Positions 10,647 through 23,900 of a DNA stretch of 64,000 nt are shown piece by piece; the stretch's first letter is position 1, and every line of letters begins with the position of its first letter. The DNA comes from Triglochin maritima (taxonomy: Eukaryota > Streptophyta > Magnoliopsida > Alismatales > Juncaginaceae). Below the pieces are notes generated by a model. It saw only the letters and a program-made list of their open reading frames with translations, did not search any database and was not told the origin of the DNA. Both the position numbers and the translations under genes were made by a program. The DNA lies in NCBI GenBank assembly GCA_963682175.1, contig OY821779.1, positions 7,266,501-7,330,500 of the forward strand, in the 5' to 3' direction.

Positions 10647-12006
10647 GATTTTTTTAGGGTTTTTCTTCTTAATGTGATGTTTGGGATGATGGTACGTATA
10701 GGAGATTATAGCCGTTTAATTTGTAAATATCTTCTTAGTTATCTAGATAAATTGACTACTTAAGGTATGCTATAAATTAGTCCAATCTGTTGTTGATTTC
10801 TTTCTGGTTTGGAATTTTAGTGATCAACTAAAGTGGGAAGTCTTTTCTTATTTTTGGTTACTCCTTCCTTTTGAACTAAGAAAAGATAAGGTTGGAGAAT
10901 GGAGATAAACAAGAGAATACTTTTTTTCTTCCAAAAATAAAATTAATTAAACATATAATTGATTTATATGTTCCGCCCTTTGATTGGAGAGATTAAAGCG
11001 AGTTTTATTAATTCGGTATTAGAAATTTAGAACTTTCTAATGCATGTAATCCTTATTTTGTCCTATTGTAGATATATGTCTTTGCATTTGGATATTATAA
11101 TTGAAAGACACCTATTATGCCATTTGATTGGAGTGATATGGCAGCTGGTAACTTTCTCGAGAATATATTTTTCATTTAATTTTTTAGTTCGCAGGTTCTT
11201 ACAAATTACAAAAATGTCACGCTGTATAGGATTCTTTCAAGACATCAGTGCGAAAATGTTAACGTAGTACAAAGCATCTTCGGATTACACTCTCCTTCTG
11301 ATCCTGCATTGGCATCTCTCTCATTTTGTCATCTTAGCTGTGATTAATTATTCGTGGTTTCTTGCACTTTAAGTTTATATTTTTCACTTATACGAAGATT
11401 TGAAAAATATATTCTAATTAGATCGTCAAACCATGTTACACACATGCAAATAATCCGGCTGTATCGATGGTGCAAACTGAAATGTTGTATATTGCCCAAC
11501 AAAAAAATGGGATATTTACATGCAACCTTATAATAAGTTACAAAATGCGCTTCCATCTTCCATAAAATCTTAGATACCTCCAGTTTGAGCATAACATTTT
11601 AATTTGATTTTGATACGATAAATGGTGTAGAAACTCTAACCGATACGACTTTGGATTCAAAACTTCATAGTTGTCGACTATTCATATTTAAAAGTCAAAA
11701 AATTGTATGTATACATCTAATTAACAGTACTTTGCTTGGTGACAACATTATAATATAGTTGTTAATCAAATATAGTATACCTATTAAACAATAAATATGT
11801 ACCAAAAGTTGGGCAGTGTATTTTTTGATCAGTTCAGTCTTGCAACCACATCGTAGGGTTGATGTTGAGAGCTCCATTTCTTTCTTCTCGTCCTGTCCAT
11901 TAATCAGAAGCAGCTATATTGTCATTAATCTTGTTTTAATTAAAAATATTATTTATTTAAACCGATCTTTTTGTTGTTGTAATCTAAGTTTATCTAATCT
12001 AATATA
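10647..12006. other. AT-rich intergenic, no gene seen
   Basis: Contains the former promoter flank of the broken PMEI copy and then AT-rich DNA. No domain, splice-supported frame or clear element was recognised. Confidence 0.5.
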
Positions 12007-12376
12007 GGAGGGATCCCCTAGTCTTAATTTTTTTTGACATCAATGTACTATTGTCAACAAATTGAAATTTAAACTTTAAATGAAAATTCCAAACAATAAA
12101 TATTAATCTACCACTAAAATTATTTTAGCATGTCGAAAATTATGAAATTTGATAGTCATTTTGTATATATGATCAAGAGACTGACTTTTTTTATGTAGTG
12201 CGTCATTTTTTCATTTCTTGATCTTACACAAAAAATGTCAGATTTTATGACATTCGATGCTCATGAACTGATTTTAATCGTAGATCAACATCTAAGTTTT
12301 ATGATTTTTACATTTGAAGATTAAATTTTAGGTTATGGACAATAGTAAATTGATTTAAATAGTAGTCCATCACTCC
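12007..12376. mobile_element. Foldback MITE-like element, about 370 bp
   Basis: Imperfect terminal inverted repeats: the left end GGAGGGATCC...TCAATGTACTATTGTC matches the reverse complement of the right end GGAGTGATGG...TCAATTTACTATTGTC. Similarity continues inward for roughly 90 bp. TA dinucleotides flank both ends (12005-12006 and 12377-12378), which would suit a Tc1/mariner (Stowaway-type) TSD, but TA is too short to be decisive. No coding frame. Confidence 0.55.
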
Positions 12377-13138
12377 TAAATCTAGAATAAGAATAAAAAA
12401 AATTGTGTTTAGTGGAGATTGTTCCACTCTCACAACCAACTCTGTCTTCTACTTTCCTTCCATAACTTTAAAAAGTCAAATTCTGAACTTCTTCTCACTC
12501 CGTAACCAATAGCACACCGGCCCGCAACCATAAATAATCGAGCAACAATGGATAAAAAAATTATAATTGAAAATGCAGTCATGGCCAACCCATTATACAT
12601 TCAACAAATTTAAATCATCAAGGAGGGTATCATGTACCACTAGTGGACACAATTTCCCGTATTTGGTACAAGATAATTTCATTTGATACTTCAATATAAT
12701 CAAATATTCTATAAACAATGTATATATTTGGATTCATTTTGTATAATATTAAGGAACTTAAAAAATTAATGCATTACATCTATTGCAAATACGATGACCC
12801 TTGATATTTCATAATTTACAATTTTGGACGTGCATAGTGTTCTTGTTTCATATGATAATATACGTGGATTGAATTTGTTTTGATTTTCGAATTTCAAAGT
12901 GCCATGAAAATCCCCATGTTTTTACTATTCATTCGGTACTATTGTAACTTTGTAAGTGTCATAAATTGTCAATTTTTATTATGAATTAAATCCAATTGTT
13001 AGTAATTACAATTTATTTAGTTACATACTTTTTCTATAGAGTTATATACATAAGCTTTATTTGCATAGATACGTGCCTCTCATTTGTTCCGTTGACAAAT
13101 TGGTTTATATTTGTTAAGTATAAGAAACGAGAGAATCA
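12377..13138. other. AT-rich intergenic, no gene seen
   Basis: No supported frame. The start of the LTR-like sequence that is visible from about 13140 may lie in here but could not be fixed. Confidence 0.45.
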
Positions 13139-13330
13139 GTCTGATTGGAAATTTCCAAAGCATGCCAGGTTCGCTCGAGAAGTGCGGATCAGTCAACTGA
13201 TGAAGGGCACGCGGTCGACCGGAAACTTTCAGAGTCTCACAGGCTCGGATCGAAGTGTGGATCGGTTGATCGGTGTTGGGCACGCGGTCGACCAGAAACT
13301 TCCTGAGTCTTCCGGGCATGGATGAACCTA
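13139..13330 (+). repeat. Tandem ~72-bp units with CGGTCGACC, left part of an LTR-like element
   Basis: Three successive units (near 13139, 13212 and 13285) share the order GGAAA-TTTCC-like, AGTCT-like, 'gatcg' and 'gggcacg'. The last two begin with CGGTCGACC. A further unit starts at 14838, on the far side of the solo LTR, so the array was split by that insertion. Confidence 0.6.
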
Positions 13331-14837
13331 TGTTGGCCGTTTGGCCTTAATCTATGTTTTGATGACTTAATCAACCTAATCTTAATTATAAATCAATGTA
13401 GAGTAACACACATATTGCATTGGATATATATTGTTTTGTGCTAACTTTTACAGGTGATCAAGACTCAAGGAAGAAAGAAAATCAAGTCAAGACATGTAAT
13501 CAAGCTCATTTGAAGACATGTAATTTTCATTTCTTTTGAGTCTTATGAACTTTGTGTAATTGAGCATACTTGAGCTAAAATCTACTCAAACACACACTAG
13601 TTCCTTATAGAAGCCACACACAAAATTTCATATAAATTGGGCTTCAAAAGATCACCCAAACTTAGACCGGAAAACACTAAACACTTAACTTGAACTGTCT
13701 GCCCACAGTCGGTCGACCGAAACAGACCGTTCGGTCGACCGAGTGATCAATTATCCAGTTGGTGTTTTTCTGCCCAGTTTCAGTCGACCGTTCAGACCTT
13801 TTCGGGCGACCGTCCAGACCTTTTCGGTCGACCGTGTAAACTTATTTATCCGACCGTTAGATTTGTCGTATTATACCCAACAGTCGTATTCATATTATTT
13901 CCATATACCCCAAAATACATTTAGTGTATCAGTCGACCGAAGACCTTGATTGGTCGACCAAACGTATGATAACTCGACAAACTCAAACTGCTCGTTGGTT
14001 TTCGGTCGACCGTGGACCTTATTTCGGTCGACCGAATATGATATTGTTTATCAACCCCGTAGAGCCTGTTACAAATCGGTTGACCAAACCTATCTCGGTG
14101 TTCGACCGATCACTTAAGTGACGGTCGACCGTTCCTTAACCGGTCGACCAAACCATGTCCAAAACTGCCCAACGGTCGACCGAACTTACCGATCCGGTCG
14201 ACCCAACTTATGCAGAAATGCATCCTGCAAGTTTTTGTTTTGTGTATCTTCTACAATCTTCTACCAAAATTATCCCAACGGCTATAACTCACTTAGAGCT
14301 TATAAATAGGTGTTCACATGACACAATTATACAGCTCTTACACTTCCATTTGTCATATACACTTAAGAGAGAACTTCAAATCCCCAAATCTACTCTCCAA
14401 GCATAAATTTCCACACTTTAGTATCATTTTCACATCTTAAGCTAAGTGTGCTCAAGTTAGAAAGTGTGTTCTACTCAACTTCTCAGTTGTAAAGAAGCAA
14501 GGACTTCGGTGAAAGCCTCAAGTGTTCCTCTCGGATTGTGAGAGAAGAAAGTTAATCACACGAGGGTATTCGTGGAGCTTGTTTTGTAAACAGGCTTAAT
14601 CTCGGCCCGAAACGAGGTTGATAGTGAAGACGCGAGCGGAGCTCGATGGAGATCTAGCGGAGCTTGCAAGAGAGGAAGTAGGCGGGAGGCCGAACATCTA
14701 TAAAATCTGGTGTCATCATTGTAGTTTGTTTTACTTGCTTGTTTTTGTTTAAATTCCGCTGCACATTATTCGATTGATTAAACAAGTAGGTAATTAGTTT
14801 TAAAGTGATTGGAATTAGAGACCCTCACGATCCTACA
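13331..14837 (+). mobile_element. Ty1/copia solo LTR (relative of the 48337 element)
   Basis: About 1.5 kb, starting TGTTGGCCGTTTGGCC and ending ACGATCCTACA, co-linear over its length with the 5' LTR at 48337-49817, where the same end is followed by a tRNA-Met primer site. Here the end is followed by unrelated DNA, so no internal region remains. A TATA box (TATAAATAG, 14301) lies about 100 bp after the last of the CGGTCGACCG copies at about 13709-14205. The flanking 5-mers (ACCTA and CGGTC) do not match, so no target duplication survives. Confidence 0.82.
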
Positions 14838-15382
14838 CGGTCGACCGGAAATTTCCATAGTCTCCCAGTCGCTATTCAGAAGCGCGGAACGGTCGACCGG
14901 TTGTTGGACAACGGTCGACCGAAACATGACAGTTAGGCTGGATAACCGTATACCGGTCGACCACAGTTGCAACAGTCGACTGATGCAGATGGTTCCGCCC
15001 AAGATTTGCATGTTTTCTAGTACGAATTTAGCCTACTATTTAAGGAGATTTCTCCCTAATTTTGTATATAACACATCATTATTATTTCCTTGAGAGATCG
15101 GGGTTAGAGAAAGATTTAGAGTGCTTTGGAGGACAAGTTGACTCCATCAACTTGTAATCTCGGTTGATTCTCTTGTTGGAGAAGCAAATTGACGGAAAGG
15201 AAACCCGCAGGAGACCCCCAAGAACGTAGACATGTTGCCTAACCTTGTAAAACACGTGTGTTGTGGTTTACTTTAGGTGTGTGTTTTTTGTTGCATTGAG
15301 CTTGAGAGAATGCTAGCAGTTTATTTCGCATTCAATATTCATTTTTCGTGGTACGTTTAATCCGTTACTCTCCATGGTAACA
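14838..15382 (+). mobile_element. Right part of the interrupted LTR-like element
   Basis: It continues the 13139-13330 array with further CGGTCGACCG copies (14838, 14889, 14911 and nearby). A TATA-like TATTTAAG at about 15037 follows, then a U5-like tail ending near TAACA at 15382. The overall layout (palindromes, TATA, long leader, T-rich tail ending CA) is that of an LTR, but neither terminus could be confirmed by a target duplication. Confidence 0.45.
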
Positions 15383-15804
15383 TTGTTAGAACCTCTCTCA
15401 AAATGCTTCACATCTACCTCTCTTCCTTGTATCCGAGGTATTTGTAACATGATGGATATTGATTATTTCTTAATTAAAGTTTCCATAAATTCTCATTGTC
15501 TCTCGTTTGCCCAAGTGACTCCTGCTCACGAACATAATGTCTCTTAGATTTTTTTTTGAAAGGACGTAAAACAAAATACAAGTGGATATTCAAGTAATAA
15601 TGAGTTTGCAAGAGGATTAGTGATGCAGCAGTAAACAACCAACCACGGACCCACCGAACAGGATGGTGGCATAAGCAAAGAAACCGACACAAACAAAAAC
15701 ATACGCAACATTAATATTTAACCGAAGAAAGAACATCATCATCTCCTTGATACCAAACCTCGTCAACTAAACCCGATATTCCTCCAAAGTCAAAACCCCG
15801 CAAC
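15383..15804. other. Upstream region of the folate-biopterin-transporter gene
   Basis: Contains the presumed promoter and leader of the downstream gene. No convincing TATA box was seen. Confidence 0.4.
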
Positions 15805-17363
15805 ATGACCCCTACCCGTCGCCGTCTCGTTCCGCCGGCCGACAACGAAACGCCGACCATCCCAGTACCCGCCGGCGCCCGACCGGGGAGACTGCTGATG
15901 GGTCTACTCAGCCTAGGCTTCTGGGTCCAGGGCTTCCGTTGCTTCCCATGGATGGGCATGAGCTTCTTCCTCAAGGATGGCCTCGATGTCTCCCCCTCCT
16001 CCCTCCAACTCCTCCAGAACACCGCCGCCATCCCCATGATCTTCAAACCCTTATACGGCCTCCTCTCCGACGCCGTCCCCATCGCCGGCCAACACCGCCT
16101 CCCTTACATCTCCCTCGGAGGTATTAAAAATAAAGGTCCCTTCTCTTCTTTTCCGATAAATGGATATGTTAGATGATGAATCTTTTTTAGCACGGAAGTC
16201 TATGAAATTCTACGTTACTACAGCTTCCAAATATTTCCTCAACTAATGCGACTTCAAGGATTGAACTTGTGACCTTTGAGGCTTTAACCGCAAGTGTTCT
16301 TAGATTTGATTTTCGTTTTGCAGTTCTGCTGCAAATGATATCGTGGATGTCGATTGTGATATTACCCCATGCTTACGTCACCGTGGGTCTGCTTTCTCTG
16401 TTCCTCGTTCTTGGTAACTTGGGTGCATCCGTCACGGAGGTCGCCAACGACGCCATCGTCGCCGAAGCAGCGAAGAATTCGCCGTTCGGGCAGCTCCAGT
16501 CGTTCCTCTGGATCTTCAACGCCTCGGCTGGAGTTCTAGGGTATCTTCTCGGTGGTTACTTCATCGGCCGCCTCGCTCCCACCACCATTTTCTTGGCGTA
16601 TGGTTTGATCCTCGGGGTTCAATTCTTGTTCTTGGCGTCGGTTTCGGAGGGGTCACTCGGGTTGAGGAAGAAGGAGAAGTCGCGGCCGAGAGGTGTCCGA
16701 ACGCAGCTGGCCGAGCTTCATTCGGCACTTAAGAGTCCCGAGATGTCGTATTCGATAGCTTGGTTCGCGGGTTCGTATGGAGTTATCCCAATTCTGATGG
16801 GGACTATGTTTTATTACCAGACTGAGCATCTGAAAGTGGATTCGTCTTTGATCGGGCTGTCGAAGACGGTCGGGCAGGCGTTCGTGCTTGCCTGGAGTTT
16901 AGCTTACAATAAGTGGTTCAAAGAGGTTCAACCCCGGAAATTGTTGTCATTTCTGCAAGTTGCAATTGTGGCTTTGATGATCTCCGATGCGCTGTTTGTT
17001 CAGGGGATTTATCGCGGTTTTGGATTCCCCGATTCGTTTTATGTGGTTCTTTGCTCTAGTCTTATCGAGGCGTTGTTCCAATGCAAGGGGTTGCCTTTCA
17101 CTGTTTTAATTTCGCAGCTTTGCCCGGCTGGATGTGAGGGTTCTCTCATGGCTTTCGTGATGTCGGTCATCATTCTTTCGGCAATTGTTGGCGGATATTT
17201 GGGTGTTGTTCTCGTTGGGGTGCTTGGTGTTTCGGAGCCGAATTTCTCTGGCTTGCCGTTAGCCATTGTTATACAGGCCGCTTGTGCTGCTTTGCCTATT
17301 TTCGTGTCGTCGTGGATTGCGGACGATGGGCGGACTGGCTTCTCCCAATTCAAAATGAAGTAG
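15805..17363 (+). CDS. Folate-biopterin transporter family protein (FBT7-like)
   Basis: Two exons, 15805-16120 and 16324-17363, joined in phase 1 (GGA-G|TT), give 451 aa. The intron is GT-AG (acceptor 'tttgcag'). Residues 31-105 carry the family core GFWVQGFRCFPWMGMSFFL, LQNTAAIPMIFKPLYGLLSD and HRLPYISLG. Exon 2 has about ten hydrophobic segments and the EVANDAIVAEAA block. The FBT/BT1 family is a branch of the major facilitator superfamily; some plant and protozoan members move folates or pterins, whereas this subgroup is poorly characterised. Length fits a non-plastid-targeted member: the N-terminus is only about 30 residues before the first membrane segment. Similarity to Arabidopsis 'probable folate-biopterin transporter 7' is from recall, so the substrate remains unassigned. 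Confidence 0.88.
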
Positions 17364-19578
17364 AACGGTTGTTGTGGCTAGACACGACTTTGTTCTAATT
17401 AGATCTCAACTCCAAATTGCCCTCTCAAGAGTGAACTTTTGAGAGGCTTAGAGTGAAGTGAGTATCTTCTTGTAGATGTTATAAGTTGATATAAGCGGTT
17501 CTTTCTCATTGCATACCACACTTACTGGTAATCCATCTATCTTCTTTTTTGAATGTTTCGTAATGTATCTTGCAGTCCTTTGAAATCAATTAAGCTTCAT
17601 CTGACAACAGTTTTTTCCTCTGTTCATTATTTTTGTCCAACAAAACTGTCCGCGCAACCCAGATTCTAGCCTTCTAGTTACATAACAAAGTTTTTGATAG
17701 CTGATAGGAGCTGGTTTTATTAGTTCATTAAATAAGAGTTACAACTTACAAGTTGTTAGAGGCGGGAGTCGCACACAACACACATCATGTCATACTTCGT
17801 GTAGAAAATTTTACAAGTTAGTAAGTCAATTGTCATATACCCCATCTTAATTTAATTAAACTTCAAAGTTTAAATATAGATGGTTGTTGAAATGTCGAAC
17901 TCATGGGGTAAAACACAAACAATGAAATATAGTGATTTGGTGGGCAGTAAACCAGTAGCCTTCTGTGACGCTCAGAGAGACGACGTAAGCCTTGCTTATA
18001 AGCACATGAAATCATGGTTCGTGAAATTATAAGCAAGAATCACGACAATTTCCACGAATTTTCATCTGGATTAGTTTAGTATACTTGGTTAGACTACCAC
18101 CTAAAGTGCATATTTATATGTTTTTATTTGGTCTTAAATATTTTTTCAGTACGTTACGTGCATAGTTAGGAAATTGACTTTTTTTTCTTCTGAATATTGT
18201 TTGGAGATTACGTGGTAGTTGGGAACAACTTCCACCAGATAAACCAACAGTAGCCTACAAAGTCTCAGAAACTAGTTAAATGGAAAACACACTGAAATTG
18301 TGCAGACTGCGACACGTTGATTCACTAGAGGTCTCAGGATTCAAGAGTCTGACTCTTTGTTAGGAGGTTAACTGGTTCACCAGACAAATATTACTGGGTT
18401 GGGCTGCTTTGGTGTGGGCTGGACTGTTTCTAAATTGTTAATTTCTTAGGAGAAAAAGATACATAAGTGCTCTGACTATGTTTCTGCGTGCTCAAACACC
18501 GTCCACTAACTCTTTATCAACCTTATTCAGTTCAATCACTTCTACGGTTCCACCAAAAAGGGATCCACATTCCGTCACGTTCAAGCAGTTTATGGTAATT
18601 GTGACTTTTCCTTCTTTTTAAGTCCCATTTGATACCAAGCTCATTTCCGGTGGATATCTGTATCCATAGTGAAAAAATTATGCACGTGTCTATTAAATTA
18701 TGAAATACAGTATTCGAATCCACATTCTATAAAAACTTAATGATAAATGTTCATATTCACCAAAAAAAAGTATTATTTGTGTCATAAGTACTAGCTGGTA
18801 TCTGTTATGATCATATTACCAAAGTACTTTAAACTGTTTTAACTTCCTTATTTTATTATATGGTATTTTGGGAAGACCAGACGAGTTAGGAGAGAATTTT
18901 GAAGAGAAATTAAGTTAAGGTTTTTTGTGTGTATGAAATTAGGAAATGTGGGAGAAATTATGTCCAGACTTTCTCTCCATTTCCCTCCTACAAATTATGT
19001 CCAAACTTGAGACATTTTCTCTTCTTTTCTTTATGTTTTTTCTTATCCAAAAACACATTTATGTATCGGTCCAAGCACCTTTTTATTTTATGCACTTTCT
19101 ACCCAACACCATTCTAAATACCAGACATGCAAATGTGCATGTTGAAATTTAATCATTTGTCCTGAGTCTTGACTATTCGAACAATAAGGATCTCGAGACT
19201 GAGTTAACCTCGGTTTGTTGTTATTAATTGGTCCAGACTCCAGACACATCATTGAGAGTTCAAAAATACGAATATACCATCACATAAAGTTTTTAAAACA
19301 ACAAGCATGTTCTAATCCCACTGAAAAACAACATATCCAGAGAGTGTGGAACAGGAAGTGGTGGGAAGGCAGAAGAGAAGAAGCAGGAATTAGTTTAGCC
19401 ACGGCGTAGAAGAACGCAAGCCACACGACTCCTGCAACAATATCTTCCCCAACCAATGGCATCCCTCCATCCCATATTCCATATCTCCCACCCATTTTCA
19501 CATTTATTATTTTTTCCCTTCAATTTCCGGGAACGGTCGTTCTCAGCCACAAACGCTCCAACCCCAAACAACCGAAAA
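17364..19578. other. Intergenic, no gene seen
   Basis: The 3' flank of the transporter gene followed by AT-rich DNA. No domain-bearing frame or flanked mobile element was recognised. Confidence 0.5.
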
Positions 19579-19671
19579 TATATAAACCCAGAAATCGGGG
19601 GAAAAAATCGTCAGTTGCTCTCACACTCCTCTTCCGCTACCAGAACCTCCACTTATCTCGAGAAAGGGAAG
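19579..19671 (+). promoter_or_regulatory. Probable TATA box and 5'UTR exon of the sigma-factor gene
   Basis: TATATAAAC begins at 19579. About 30 bp later begins a C/T-rich leader that ends in GGGAAG|GTATGT at 19671, a strong donor. A matching acceptor (AAATTACAG) ends at 20812, 132 bp before the coding ATG. This implies a 1.1-kb intron in the 5'UTR. Inferred from signals only; a cDNA would settle it. Confidence 0.5.
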
Positions 19672-20570
19672 GTATGTATGAGTTGGTTGTCCTCTTGTAA
19701 TCTAGAGAGAGTCGGTACGATTTCGTTTCCAAGACATGTTTTGTTGTTGTCTTGTCTTTGCTTTGTTGGTTCTTATTTTCGCGAAGACGTGAATCAGTTT
19801 GTTTTCCAACTATAGTACGGAATTGCGAAGTAGGGATTGTTTCTGAGAGTCGTTTGGAAATCTTAAGAGTGCGACTAATTTGCAGGAAAACAGTACGGAA
19901 GAGAAAAAAATCGACTCCCAAAATGATTTTCTAGTGATGGGTTTGAAGAATAGTTTTGGGAATTAAGTTACGTGAGTTCCGAATCCTTATAAATTTGTAC
20001 TACGAATGATTTCTCCCACTTCCATTACAATTTCTTGGGAAATCATGGAAGTGAGTTATGAATTTTCCATTACTTCCAGCAAACCAATCAGATCCTAAGT
20101 GGTTTGTTGTTGCTTGCTTTGAACTGTTCTTATTTTTTTGGATTGTGGGAGCTGCTCGGAAGTCTTGAATCGGTATAACTACTTATTTGAAACAATATCC
20201 TTGATCACGGAGTTGTTTTGTTAACGTATCACTTTGGAATTACCGAGTTTAGATTTTGGAACTTGACATGAGATTATAGATTTACAAAGCTGATATCGAA
20301 ATGGGTGGAATTCAACATTAGAGGAGGGTTTAGAATTCTAGGAGCTATTGTGAATGTTTCAGTCAAGTTTTACTTCTATTCATACTTTCCAAAGGCATCA
20401 AATAAGAGTAAGACTTCTCTTCGTGTTGAACCTAACCTACTATTATTTTGGTTGAACTTCATTCAAATTGTGTAAACAGTGGTAGCAAATTATCATAGAT
20501 CATACATCAGACATCAAAACCTAATTAAATCAAACGGTTCCATCATAGAATTAACTATTGAGGTCTTATT

Positions 20571-20637
20571 TGAGCGTTAAGTGCAGCTGGCTTATAAGAT
20601 CTTTTTTTAGCGTTAAGTGCAGCTGGCTTATAAGATA
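20571..20637. repeat. 28-bp direct duplication
   Basis: The phrase beginning AGCGTTAAGTGCAGCTGGC occurs at 20571 and again at 20610, inside the presumed 5'UTR intron of the sigma-factor gene. A recent small tandem duplication. Confidence 0.8.
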
Positions 20638-20944
20638 AGTAGATAACCACCTCTAAAGTAATCTTAATATTTTCCTAGACATAGACAACCTCTACTATTT
20701 GCAATGAACTCTTTATAAGCAAAGAAGAATATGTTTGTAATTTGGACTTATTTATGATTATCACGTGCTGTTTGATTTGCTTTTTCTAATAGTTTTGTTT
20801 GTTAAATTACAGGTGTTCTTCTTTAAGTAAAAACCCAGAGGAGACTATCATTTTTTGATTAAGAAAACATATTGACGCACGGTTTCACATACTTCAGAAG
20901 TCAATTGATAGACAATTCTGGTGTTACATAACTGCCCGCTTATA

Positions 20945-23900
20945 ATGGCTACAGCTGCAGTTGTCGGGATCACATCTGGGAAGAGGCTTCTAAGAAGTTC
21001 ATTTTGTTCTTCTGACCCCAGTGACAAGCTGTTCTCTATCACAGATCATGTTTCGGGACTTTTTTCTGCCGGTTCCACCAAAAGTTTGATAGTTGCAAGC
21101 AAAACTTCCAACTTTGGCCCCAACAATTCCTCCAGTAGAGACACATATGCTATACGTGCACTTAAAGAACATGTTGATGTATCTAGTTTTCCCTCTGTTA
21201 CAGATCCCTGGTTTCAGAAATCTAGTCATGCAGAGGAGGAGGAGGAGGAGAGTGGTTTTGAAGCCGAATCTTCATTAGAAGTCCTCATTTTGTTGCAAAA
21301 GTCTATGCTAGAAAAACAATGGAATCTTTCATTTGATCAAGTTTGCAGAATTAGTAGGAGTAACAAGAAAAGTGAAATCACTCGTTCCGGAGTCTCTGCC
21401 CGGCAAAGACGGAACTGTGCTAGAAGAACATGTTTGAATGACCACAGGATGATCATCAGTCCTGAGCTACAGGATAATCGTTTAAATGGCTATGTACGGG
21501 GCAACTTACGTTTAAATGTGCTAAGCCATTCAGAAGTCATTCATTTATCAAAGAAAATTAAAGTTGGTATTTCCTTAGAGGAGCACAGGAAAAGGTTTGT
21601 TTAATCATCACCATCAAAAAGATAGCCTGTCTATGCTTATTGAACCTTCTTTGTGTAAACGTCTGCGGTTGATGAAGACAAAAGGAAGAAATTTCGTATT
21701 TCTTTCCATTTAACAAATCCAACTACTCTTTGTCTTTGGTTAGTAAGTTTTAGCTATGATATTATGAGTTTTATCTGCATAGATTTATACATCTTTGAAC
21801 AAAAGGCGTGTCAATAAATTTCATGAACGACATTGATTTAATAAGTTCATAAGCAAATTTATGTTCCAGTTGTGCTTAATTTTTCTTAAGATAACCCTAG
21901 AAAAAACCATAATAAAAACCATGATACAACTTCAATATGTTATGATGTCAACTTAAGTTTGTTATAAATCTATACCAAATAAAGCAGAGTGAAATGCAGG
22001 CATTCGTTTTTTAGTTTTTTCCTCAGCATGTATCCGTGACTTCCTTACGTTGGCGTTGCTTCTGGATATAATGCTCTTCAATGGTATTTCAGGTTGAAGG
22101 AGAAATTGAGATGTGAGCCATCTGACAAGCAGCTGGCATTGTCTCTAAGGATGCCTTATTCCGAAGTTAAATCAAAATTGCTTGAATGTTCTTTTGCAAG
22201 AGAAAAACTTGCTATGAGCAATGTTCGTCTAGTTATGTCAATTGCACAGAAGTTTGACAATATGGGGGCTGAAATGTCCGACCTCGTTCAGGTACGGTGC
22301 ATCTCGTTTGGTCATTGATTTTGCATGCTTTAGAAGTGTTATCTTGTTTTGACTTCTGGACATCAATGAAGACCTAGAAATACTTGCCCTCTCACTGCCA
22401 ATGTTTTTTCGTCTGTAGGGTGGTTTGGTTGGGCTGGTGCGGGGCATAGAAAAATTTGATTCTTCCAAGGGTTGCAGAATTTCAACTTATGTTTACTGGT
22501 GGATACGGCAGGTACTTCTCCAACTAAATTTTTTGTATAAATTTCTTCGTTTTTTATATGATATTTATCTATTATACATGTATGAACGCAAATTGTGGTC
22601 TCTTCAGTGATACTAGGTGACTGCCCCCCTACAATCATCTAATAAAAAGTAACAAGGGTTGGAAATAATAATTATCAAAATGTTCCAACATGTTACTAAC
22701 TTTTCTCGTACCTAGTGTTTACGGCCTGATTGTTCTTCATAAGCAACTGAAGTCTTTACATAAGAAAGCAATCATGTTGTTCACCAATTAATTACGTGAC
22801 TATAAATCTCCATTCCAGTCATATTTCTTTTGGATAAGTGCACACATATATTTTCGACATGACAATTTCATTTGATCGCACCAGAAACCTAGCTGCTTGA
22901 TCTATAAATGTGCTAGTAGGCAATGGCCACATAGTCATGTATAATTTTGCAGAAGCATAAATCTGACATCTTCAATAGGATAATGTGGAAGTTCGAATTT
23001 TACTTTTTTCTTGGTTTCTGATCAGTTCCTATAACAAAATATTTGTCCATCTTCTGTGGCTCAGGGTGTTACCAGGGCATTGGTTGAAAACTCAAGAACC
23101 TTAAGATTGCCTTCCCATTTGCACGAACGATTAGGTTCAATAAGAACTGCAAAAGCAAGACTAGAAGAAAAAGGAATCGCACCTTCGATTGCTGTGAGTT
23201 GGTCTTTGCGGCACTAGTAGAAGTTATTTTTCATTGTTCACTCATCTTGAGCTTGATATTCTATCAAAGTCATGTCACTTTCACAAATTTGATGATTTTC
23301 GGAAACTCCTAAGTTTCTTCCTATCTCAGCATTATATTTCAGTTCTTTTGTTTACATTCATACCCTTTTATCTCCTAAGTAACTTCTTACGGCGGTGAGG
23401 GTGAATGATTTGGCTGAGTTTTGCATTGTCAAAGTAGTTAATTGAATTCAATCATCTTCATGCCCCTATAGCTTCAATATCTATCTATCTTGATTTTCTA
23501 AAACTAATCTTTTGTTTCCAGAAAATAGCAGAGATTCTGCAAATGTCAGAAAAGAAAGTGAGGAATGCCACAGAAGTATGTACATTTTGTGTTTGATCTT
23601 GCAGTAGCGTACCAATTCCTCTATAAACATGAATTCAACATTTGCTAATGTCACGCTCTAAAGTGCAGGCAGTGAGTACAGTCATCTCTCTTGACAGGGA
23701 AGCTTTCCCCTCTTTGAATGGACTTCCAGGCGAAACTCTACATAGTGTATGTCTCTGGCTTGAAGTCTAAAACTACATTATATTGAACATTATCTTCTTA
23801 ATCTCATAGCTTTGTGTCACTTCAATTTCAGTATATCGCGGACCCTCATCTTGAAAACAACCCATGGCATGGATACGACGAATGGTCCCTCAAGGTAATG

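Noticed and set aside
16122..16323. Reading straight through the FBT intron to give a short protein from 15805 to 16176
   Set aside because: GT-AG sites with matching phase join the two conserved family blocks; the read-through carries no homology and stops.
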